Assembly: GCF_022095675.1 (NCBI RefSeq) | Contig: NZ_JAHYSG010000009.1 | Location: 118,229 to 182,228 of the forward strand | Direction of reading: 5' to 3' | DNA from: Dactylosporangium sp. AC04546 | Lineage (GTDB): Bacteria; Actinomycetota; Actinomycetes; Mycobacteriales; Micromonosporaceae | DNA: 64,000 nt | In this document: piece by piece, positions 58,188 through 64,000 of the stretch | Layout of the letters: every line of letters starts with the position of its first letter | Position numbering within the stretch: position 1 is the first letter of the stretch | Notes under the pieces: model-generated | What the model saw: the letters and a program-made list of their open reading frames with translations, nothing else | Told to the model about the DNA's origin: nothing | Databases searched by the model: none | Program-made: the position numbers and the translations under genes

Positions 58188-58305
58188 TTCCACTCAGTGG
58201 AAGGACGGCGGTGCACCTTCGCTGCCCGGTGTTACGGGACCGCGGCTCTTGACACACTCCGGAAACGATGGTTGCCTTCCGTACACGGAAGTTCCGTACA
58301 CGGAC
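58188..58305. promoter_or_regulatory. Divergent control region between pcaBD and the gentisate operon with TTCC...GGAA palindromes
   Basis: Three similar palindromes lie in the 319-base gap 58012-58330: TTCCACTCAGTGGAA (58188-58202), TTCCGTACACGGAA (58277-58290) and TTCCGTACACGGAC (58292-58305). A TTGACA box (58249-58254) faces the gentisate genes. The pair near the gentisate start is a tandem repeat with a 15-base period. Such sites suit an IclR- or GntR-type regulator of aromatic catabolism; none is encoded in the window. No gene was seen in the gap. Confidence 0.65.
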
Positions 58306-58330
58306 TAATTTGAGAGGCGGGTGACGACCG

Positions 58331-59353
58331 GTGGAGACCACCGCACGCGAGCAGCGGTACTACCAGCGGCTGGCCGAGGTTGCCGTGGCGCCGCTATGGC
58401 GGATCCCCGGCACGACCGACCCCGAGCCGGCCGTCGACGAGGTGCCCCACGTGTGGCGCTGGCGGGACCTGGCCCCGCTGCTCTTCGAGGCCGCCGAGGT
58501 CATGGACCTGGGGGAGGAGGCCGAGCGGCGGGCGCTGAACGCGTACAACCCCAGCCGGAAGTTCGGCACCACCCACAACCTCGTCGCCGGCTACCAGCTC
58601 GTGCTGCCCGGCGAGGAGGCGCCGACCCATCGGCACACGCCGGGCGCCATTCGGTTCATGCTCTCCGGCAGCGGCCATACGATCGTGGACGGCGAGCCGG
58701 TCCTGATGGAGCCCGGCGACCTGGTCCTCACCCCGAGCCTGACGTGGCACGACCACCGGCACGTGGGCGACGAGCCGATGATCTGGCTCGACGGGCTGGA
58801 CGTGCCGTTCGTCAAGGCCATGCGCGCCGGGTTCTACGAGGACTACCCGGGTCGGGAGCTGCAGGCGTTGCTCGCATCCGAAGGCGACTCGGTCCGGCGG
58901 TACGGCGCGGGTCTCGCCCCGGCCAACGACCCGTGGGCCAAGCCGTACTCGCCGCTGATGAACTACAAGTGGACTACCGCGTACGAGGCGCTCCGGCGGC
59001 TCGCCGAGACGGGCGCGGACCCGCACGAGGCCGTCCGGCTGGAGTACGTCAACCCGGTCACCGGCGGCCACGTGCTCCCGACCATGGCGTGCTACCTGCA
59101 ACTGCTCGTGGCCGGAACGGCGACCCGAGGGCTGCGGCACACCTCGAGCACCGTCTTCTGCGTCGTACGCGGCTCCGGCCACAGCGTCATCGGCGGCAAG
59201 CGCTTCGACTGGGAGACCAACGACTTCTTCGCCGTCCCGTCCTGGACCTGGTACGAGCACGTCGCGGATCCGGCGCAGGAGGTCGTCCTGTTCTCCATGA
59301 GCGACCGGCCGATGTTGGAGCCGTTCGCCCTGTACCGCGAGCAGCGCGCCTGA
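58331..59353 (+). CDS. Gentisate 1,2-dioxygenase
   Basis: This 340-residue bicupin should cleave the ring of gentisate to maleylpyruvate with Fe(II). The first cupin has PTHRHTPGAIRFMLSGSGHT near 99-118 with the iron-binding HRH and the later TWHDHRHVG; the second cupin spans about 255-330 (LRHTSSTVFCVVRGSGHSVI). The KFGTTHNLVAGYQLVLPGEE segment and total length match the family. GTG 58331 has a weak ribosome site (GAGAGG 13 bases upstream). It is followed 28 bases later by the hydroxylase that makes gentisate. Confidence 0.92.
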   Translation: METTAREQRYYQRLAEVAVAPLWRIPGTTDPEPAVDEVPHVWRWRDLAPLLFEAAEVMDLGEEAERRALNAYNPSRKFGTTHNLVAGYQLVLPGEEAPTHRHTPGAIRFMLSGSGHTIVDGEPVLMEPGDLVLTPSLTWHDHRHVGDEPMIWLDGLDVPFVKAMRAGFYEDYPGRELQALLASEGDSVRRYGAGLAPANDPWAKPYSPLMNYKWTTAYEALRRLAETGADPHEAVRLEYVNPVTGGHVLPTMACYLQLLVAGTATRGLRHTSSTVFCVVRGSGHSVIGGKRFDWETNDFFAVPSWTWYEHVADPAQEVVLFSMSDRPMLEPFALYREQRA

Positions 59354-59381
59354 TGCCGGTTTTCATCGAAGGAGTTGAGCA

Positions 59382-60614
59382 ATGAACGATCAGATCCTGA
59401 TCGTCGGCGGCGGTATCGGCGGCGTCGCGACCGCGCTGGCCTGCGCTCGCAAGGGCATCGCCGTGCGGGTGCTGGAGCGGGCGCCGGTCATCGCCGAGGT
59501 CGGCGCGGGGTTGCAGGTCGGCCCCAACGCGTGGCGCGCCTTGACCAGCCTCGGCGTCATCGGCCGCCTGGAGCGCAGCGCCGTGCTGCCCCGCCGTGCG
59601 GTCATGCTCGACGTGACCACCGGCGAGGAGATCACCTCGCTGGGCTTCGGACCCGAGTTCGTCAGCCGCTACGGCGCCCCGTACGCGGTCATGCACCGCG
59701 GTGACCTGCTCACCGCGCTGATCGAGGAGTGCAAGGCCACCGGCCTGGTCACGCTGGAACCGGGCAAGGAGGTGGTCGACCTGACGCAGACCGCCGACGA
59801 GGTGACCGTCCGCTGCGCGGACGGTTCGACGTACCGGGCCGCGGCGGTCATCGGTGCTGACGGGCTGCGTTCGACGGTGCGTCGCTTCCTGCTCGGTGAG
59901 GAGGCGCCGCTGGTGTCGCGTTACGTCGTCTACCGCGGCACGATCCCACGACCGGCGCACGCCGAGGACGCCGTCATGCTGTGGGTCGGCGACAAGATCC
60001 ACTACATCCAGTACCCGGTCCGGGGCGGCCAGGTGCTCAACCAGGTGGCGTCCTTCGCCAGCGACCGGGGTGACCCCGGCGCCGACGACTGGGGCACCCC
60101 GGAGGAGCTGACCGAGCGGTTCGCCGGCGTCTGCGAGTACGTCAGGGACGGCATGCGCTCGCTGGACACGGCGAAGCGGTGGCTGCTGCACGACCGGCGG
60201 CCGGCCGCGGGCTGGGCGCAGGGCCGTGTGGTGCTGCTCGGCGACGCGGCGCACCCGATGCAGCAGTACCTCGCCCAGGGAGCATGCCAGGCCCTGGAGG
60301 ACGCGGTCGCGCTCGGGGAGGCCGTGGCCGCGTCACCGGATGATCTGCCCGGCGCGCTGCAGAAGTTCGAGGCGGTGCGCTACCCGCGTGCGGCTGCGGT
60401 GCAGCAGGTCACCCGCTACTTCGGGGAGATCTGCCACCTGGGCGGTGTGCCCGGCACGCTGCGCAACCACGTCCTCGGTGCGCGGACCGCCACCGACTAC
60501 GGGCACGTCGACTGGCTCTACAGCGCACACAGCGACGACGCCGTGCCGGTGCTGCCGCAACTGCCGGCACACCTGAATCTCTACCCGCACGAGCTGGCTC
60601 GGGAGATCCGATGA
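59382..60614 (+). CDS. FAD-dependent aromatic hydroxylase (3-hydroxybenzoate 6-hydroxylase-like)
   Basis: This 410-residue single-component flavoprotein should hydroxylate 3-hydroxybenzoate at C6 to give gentisate. It has the FAD motif ILIVGGGIGGVATALACARK at residues 5-24, the DG motif VIGADGLRSTVR near 157-168 and GDAAHPMQQYLAQGACQALE near 287-306. ATG 59382 follows AAGGAG. It lies between the gentisate dioxygenase and a dehydroquinase homologue. Salicylate 5-hydroxylation or another gentisate-forming reaction is the alternative; the adjoining dioxygenase makes gentisate the expected product. Confidence 0.88.
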   Translation: MNDQILIVGGGIGGVATALACARKGIAVRVLERAPVIAEVGAGLQVGPNAWRALTSLGVIGRLERSAVLPRRAVMLDVTTGEEITSLGFGPEFVSRYGAPYAVMHRGDLLTALIEECKATGLVTLEPGKEVVDLTQTADEVTVRCADGSTYRAAAVIGADGLRSTVRRFLLGEEAPLVSRYVVYRGTIPRPAHAEDAVMLWVGDKIHYIQYPVRGGQVLNQVASFASDRGDPGADDWGTPEELTERFAGVCEYVRDGMRSLDTAKRWLLHDRRPAAGWAQGRVVLLGDAAHPMQQYLAQGACQALEDAVALGEAVAASPDDLPGALQKFEAVRYPRAAAVQQVTRYFGEICHLGGVPGTLRNHVLGARTATDYGHVDWLYSAHSDDAVPVLPQLPAHLNLYPHELAREIR

Positions 60615-61048
60615 AGTACCTCGTCCTGCAGGGGCCGAACCTCAATCGCCTCGGCAAGCGCGATCCTGAACGGTACGGCCACCACACGCTGGCCGACATC
60701 GAGGCCGACGTCGACGCGGTCGCGCAGGAGCTCGGCGTCAGCGTCGAGCACTTCCAGTCCAACCACGAGGGGTTCCTGGTCGACTGGCTGCAGGAGCGGC
60801 AGGACGACCTCGACGGCGGGGTCGTCGTGAACCCGGGCGCCCTGTGCCTCTACGGCTGGTCGCTGCGCAAGGCGTTGTGCGACACCGAGCTGCCCGTCGC
60901 GGTTGTGCACATCTCGCAGCTCCACGCGTACGAGCCGGTGCCCAAACTCGACATCTTCGCCGACATGGCCGCCGTCTACATCGCGGGCGCCGGCTGGAAG
61001 GGCTACAGGTACGCCCTCGAGGCCCTGCACGCCAAGTCGCGACTGTGA
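60611..61048 (+). CDS. Type II 3-dehydroquinate dehydratase homologue lacking part of the active site
   Basis: This 145-residue protein has the type II fold and starts correctly (LVLQGPNLNRLGKRDPERYG at 4-23, with the Asn, Arg and Tyr of the active site) and FQSNHEGFLVDWLQ near 48-61. Further on it deviates: after NPGA the usual THTS is CLYG, and the HISNxHxRE...RHHS region reads VHISQLHAYEPVPKLDIF, so one histidine, the asparagine and the arginine are lost. The ATG overlaps the hydroxylase stop. A biosynthetic role is unlikely in a gentisate operon; it may be a changed lyase or hydrolase for a pathway intermediate. Confidence 0.8.
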   Translation: MKYLVLQGPNLNRLGKRDPERYGHHTLADIEADVDAVAQELGVSVEHFQSNHEGFLVDWLQERQDDLDGGVVVNPGALCLYGWSLRKALCDTELPVAVVHISQLHAYEPVPKLDIFADMAAVYIAGAGWKGYRYALEALHAKSRL

Positions 61049-61073
61049 CACCGACCGTGAGGTGAACCCGACG

Positions 61074-62888
61074 ATGTCATCCCTGCCCCGGCTGCGCGGC
61101 ACCGCCGGCACAGCCTCCCTGCTTGCGTTCGTAGGCCTGCTCTACGTCCTGCCGGTCATCATGATCGTGTACGGCGCGTTCCGCACCGCCGCTCCCGGGC
61201 TGCCCGGCGAGTGGAGCATGGACGGGTTCCTCGAAGCGTTCTCCGACGCGCGCACCTATTCGACACTCGGCAATTCGCTGTGGCTGGCCGTGGCCACCGG
61301 CATCGGCGCGACGTCGCTCGCGGTGGTGTTCGCGTGGATCGTGTCGCGCACCAACGCCGGCCTGCGCCGGTTGGTGACGCCGCTGATGGTGGTCGTGCTC
61401 GCCATGCCGCCGCTGTTCTTCTCCCTGAGCTGGAACCTGCTCGGGACGCCGAAGTTCGGGCTGATCAACCAACTCCTCGGCGCGATCGGCCTGCCGGACA
61501 CGCTGCTGTCGGTCGGCGGCCGGTGGGGCACCTGGTTCGTGCTCTGCCTGAAGATCTGCGGACTCGGCTACTTCATCCTCATCGGGCCGTTCCTGGCCAT
61601 GGACCGCCGGCTGGAGGAGGCGTCGCTGGTGGCCGGCGGCAGCCGGCTGGCCACCTTCGTGCGGATCAACGTGCCGATGATGGCTCCGGCCGTGCTCGGC
61701 GCGTTCATCATCAACTTCATCATCGGGCTGATCGCGTTCGACGTGCCGCTCATCATCGGCAAGCCGAGCGGGTTCCAGGTCCTTGCCACGCAGATCTACG
61801 CGTTCGTCACCAACGACACCCCACCCAACTACGCGGCGGCGAGCGCACTGGCGATGGTCTTCATCCTCGCCGTCGTCGTCCTCGTGGCCATCAAGTGGCG
61901 GCTGCTCGACCGGCGGCAGTTCACCACCCTGTCCGGCAAGGGTGCCCGCCCCGAGCCGTGGGACATCGGGAGGTGGCGGTGGCTGTGCAACAGTTTCGTC
62001 CTGGCGTATGCCGTCCTGGCTGTGGCGCTGCCCACCGTGCAGATCGTCCTCGGATCGCTCCAGCCGCTGTTCGGTGTCCAGCAGGGGTACTCGCTGGACA
62101 ACTACCGCGCGCTGCTCGCGGACCCGACGGTGGCACCCGCCCTGTGGAACACCGCGCAGCTCGCCTTCTTCGGCGGCCTGCTGGCGGTGGCGATCTCGCT
62201 GCTGCTCGGCATCGTGGGCCGGCACGCCTCGGTCGGCCTGCGCCGCACGCTGGAGCTGGCGACCTGGCTGCCGTGGGCGGCGCACGGCATCATCCTGGGT
62301 CTCGCGCTCGTGTGGGCCTTCCTCACGGTGCCGTTCCTGAAGCCGCTGTTCGGCACGGTATGGATCGTGCTCCTCGGCCTGGTCATCGCCTCCACGCCGC
62401 TGGCCAGCCGCACCACCGACGCGGCACTGGCCCAGGTCGGCCGGGAGCTGGAGGAGTCGGCCCGGGTGTCGGGCGCGTCGGCGCTGCGCACCGCGGTCGG
62501 CATCGTGACCCGGCTCATCCTGCCGGCCTGCCTCGCGGCCTGGGTGATCACCGCGATCCAGATCGCCGGCAACCTCGAGGTGCCGGTCCTGTTGTCGCTG
62601 CCTACCAACGAGACCGTCGCGGTGATGGTCTACCAGCTCAACACGCGGGGCGAGACGGTGCAGGCGGCGGCGCTGTTCTGCCTCGTCCTCGGCGCCGCCG
62701 CGCTCGGCGCGCTGCTGCTGGCGCTCGGCTCGGGGCTGCGGCGGCTGTGGCGCCGCCGGCTTGCGCAGCCCCCGTCGATCGTCGCGGAGCCCCTGCCCGT
62801 CGCGGCCGGCCGTCCCGCGGCGGAGATCGCGGCCGCCACCCACGTCAACTCCAGAAGCCGCACTGACCTCCTGTTGGGAGACGAGTAG
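61074..62888 (+). CDS. ABC transporter permease, two fused permease domains (FbpB-like)
   Basis: This 604-residue protein has about twelve membrane helices in two halves, each with an EAA loop: RLEEASLVAGGSRLATFVRI near 178-197 and ELEESARVSGASALRTAVGI near 459-478. This is the form of iron(III), thiamine and aminoethylphosphonate transporters, where one chain carries both domains. ATG 61074 has GAGGTG upstream; the frame is open before it only as a shadow of the previous gene. It is followed by its ATPase. Being in a gentisate operon, import of an aromatic acid or another organic anion is inferred. Confidence 0.88.
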   Translation: MSSLPRLRGTAGTASLLAFVGLLYVLPVIMIVYGAFRTAAPGLPGEWSMDGFLEAFSDARTYSTLGNSLWLAVATGIGATSLAVVFAWIVSRTNAGLRRLVTPLMVVVLAMPPLFFSLSWNLLGTPKFGLINQLLGAIGLPDTLLSVGGRWGTWFVLCLKICGLGYFILIGPFLAMDRRLEEASLVAGGSRLATFVRINVPMMAPAVLGAFIINFIIGLIAFDVPLIIGKPSGFQVLATQIYAFVTNDTPPNYAAASALAMVFILAVVVLVAIKWRLLDRRQFTTLSGKGARPEPWDIGRWRWLCNSFVLAYAVLAVALPTVQIVLGSLQPLFGVQQGYSLDNYRALLADPTVAPALWNTAQLAFFGGLLAVAISLLLGIVGRHASVGLRRTLELATWLPWAAHGIILGLALVWAFLTVPFLKPLFGTVWIVLLGLVIASTPLASRTTDAALAQVGRELEESARVSGASALRTAVGIVTRLILPACLAAWVITAIQIAGNLEVPVLLSLPTNETVAVMVYQLNTRGETVQAAALFCLVLGAAALGALLLALGSGLRRLWRRRLAQPPSIVAEPLPVAAGRPAAEIAAATHVNSRSRTDLLLGDE

Positions 62889-62890
62889 CC

Positions 62891-64000
62891 ATGGCCGCTG
62901 TCACTGTTCGCGGTCTGACCAAGCGATACGGCGACGTCACCGTTGTCGACGAGTTGGACCTGGACGTCGCCGAGGGCGAGTTCCTGACCCTGCTGGGGCC
63001 GAGCGGCTGCGGCAAGACCACCACCTTGCGCTGCGTGGCCGGTCTCGAACGGCCGGACGGCGGCGAGATCCGCATCGGCGGCCGGGTGATCGTCTCGTCC
63101 GCCGGGGGCCGGTTCGTGCCGCCCGAGCAGCGCGACGCCGGCATGGTCTTCCAGAGCTACGCCCTGTGGCCCCACATGACCGTCCACAACAACGTCGCCT
63201 ATCCGTTGCGGATGCGTCGACGTTCCAAGGCGGAGATTCCCGGCCTGGTACGAGGCGCGCTCGCCATGGTCGGCCTCGACCACCTCGCCGGCCGGTCGGT
63301 CAGCGCGCTGTCCGGAGGGCAGCAACAGCGGGTCGCGCTCGCCCGTGCGCTCGTGGCCCAGCCCTCGTTGCTGCTGTTCGACGAGCCGCTGTCCAATCTG
63401 GACGCCAAGCTGCGCACGTCGATGCGGACCGAGCTGCACGCCCTGCACAAGCGGGTCGGCACGACGTCGATCTACGTGACGCACGACCAGATCGAGGCGC
63501 TGACGCTCAGTGACCGCATCGTCGTCATGCACGAAGGCAAGATTCATCAGGTCGGCACGCCGGAGGAGATCTACACCCACCCGGCGGACCGGTTCGTCGC
63601 CGACTTCATCGGGTTCGAGAACTTCATGACCGCGACCATTGTCAGTACGGCCGGCGCCACCGTCGTCGTCCAGGTCGACGGGTTCCCGAGCGTGCTGGTC
63701 GCCCGTGGCGGGTCCCCCGCACATCGTGCGGGCGACCGCGTCACCCTCACCGTACGCGCCAACACGATCACCCTGCTGGCGCCGGCCGACGGGCCGGCCC
63801 ACGCCATCCCGGCCGAGGTCACCGCCGTCGCCTACCTGGGTGACCAGGTGGAGTACCTGCTCGCCGTGGGCGCACACGCCCTCAAGGTCCGGATGGCGAC
63901 GCCCACCGGACAGGCCCTGCCCCGATGGAAAGAAGGCGACCGGGTGGTCGCCGTCATGCAGCAGGAAGCACTGCTCGTCGTGGGATCTGCCGCCCCCGCC
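62891..64000 (+). CDS. ABC transporter ATP-binding protein, cut by the window end
   Basis: The reading frame begins at ATG 62891, two bases after the permease stop, and stays open for 370 codons to the last base. It has Walker A GPSGCGKTT near 37-45, the Q loop VFQSY, the signature LSGGQQQRVALARAL near 140-154, Walker B LLLFDEP and the H loop VTHDQ, then a C-terminal TOBE domain from about 245. This is the sugar/Fe/spermidine-type ATPase that pairs with fused permeases. No binding protein gene is in the window; it may lie just downstream. Confidence 0.93.
   Translation, partial: MAAVTVRGLTKRYGDVTVVDELDLDVAEGEFLTLLGPSGCGKTTTLRCVAGLERPDGGEIRIGGRVIVSSAGGRFVPPEQRDAGMVFQSYALWPHMTVHNNVAYPLRMRRRSKAEIPGLVRGALAMVGLDHLAGRSVSALSGGQQQRVALARALVAQPSLLLFDEPLSNLDAKLRTSMRTELHALHKRVGTTSIYVTHDQIEALTLSDRIVVMHEGKIHQVGTPEEIYTHPADRFVADFIGFENFMTATIVSTAGATVVVQVDGFPSVLVARGGSPAHRAGDRVTLTVRANTITLLAPADGPAHAIPAEVTAVAYLGDQVEYLLAVGAHALKVRMATPTGQALPRWKEGDRVVAVMQQEALLVVGSAAPA

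Noticed and set aside
1..64000. tRNA, rRNA, CRISPR repeats and complete insertion sequences
   Set aside because: Both strands were scanned by eye; no cloverleaf-like segment, no regular repeat array and no transposase with terminal repeats was found.

Overview
The window reads as chromosomal DNA of a GC-rich actinomycete. Codon third positions are almost all G or C, many starts are GTG, and adjacent genes often overlap by ATGA, GTGA or TGATG. The content (SigE-type ECF sigma factor with partner, NarL-type kinases, GH53 galactanase behind CebR-like boxes, secreted amidase and C39 peptidase) fits a filamentous soil actinomycete, perhaps Micromonosporaceae; that placement is inference. No rRNA, tRNA, CRISPR array or intact mobile element was seen.

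Region 1 (1-21277, all + strand) is a large catabolic supercluster. It holds two paralogous AMP-forming acyl-CoA ligases at its ends, an MFS transporter, a TesB thioesterase, a P450 with its own ferredoxin and ferredoxin reductase, three class III CoA-transferases, an ADP-forming acyl-CoA synthetase, an acyl-CoA dehydrogenase, two crotonase-fold enzymes, three SDRs (one cut by the left edge), two hot-dog hydratases and an aldehyde dehydrogenase. The order dehydrogenase, hydratase, SDR with a BadH-like VNNAGW signature, then MenB/BadI-like crotonase resembles the ali/bad route for cyclohexanecarboxylate, so P450-initiated degradation of an alicyclic or terpenoid-like compound with hydrolytic ring opening is the working hypothesis. 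Two promoters in this cluster share the same inverted repeat (AGTCAAC-N6-GTTGAC) placed over a TTGAC -35 box.

Region 2 (21310-29352) has an orphan GAF histidine kinase and a leucine-degradation operon (HMG-CoA lyase, enoyl-CoA hydratase, acyl-CoA carboxylase beta and biotin-carrying alpha subunits) facing a TetR regulator across a perfect palindrome. Region 3 (29461-41963) is a patchwork: a DUF4386 protein, a sigma/partner pair, an integrase relic next to a broken HEAT-repeat gene, two LysR regulators, an MFS transporter, a secreted galactanase, VOC proteins, a cyclase-family protein, and a TetR gene divergent from an alcohol dehydrogenase gene across two operators that look like classical tet operators.

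Region 4 (42208-48602) is a peptide or muropeptide uptake and processing operon: two Dpp-type permeases, a lipoprotein binding protein, a leaderless SxxK serine hydrolase, a dipeptide epimerase and a leaderless NlpC/P60 peptidase. Region 5 (48771-54518) holds a cold-shock gene with a good terminator, a frameshifted DHFR-family gene, a secreted amidase and C39 peptidase pair, and an MFS remnant. Region 6 (54522-64000) has a second orphan kinase, pcaD and pcaB on the - strand, and, divergent from them across TTCC...GGAA palindromes, a gentisate operon: dioxygenase, FAD hydroxylase, an aberrant type II dehydroquinase homologue, a fused ABC permease and an ATPase that runs off the window.
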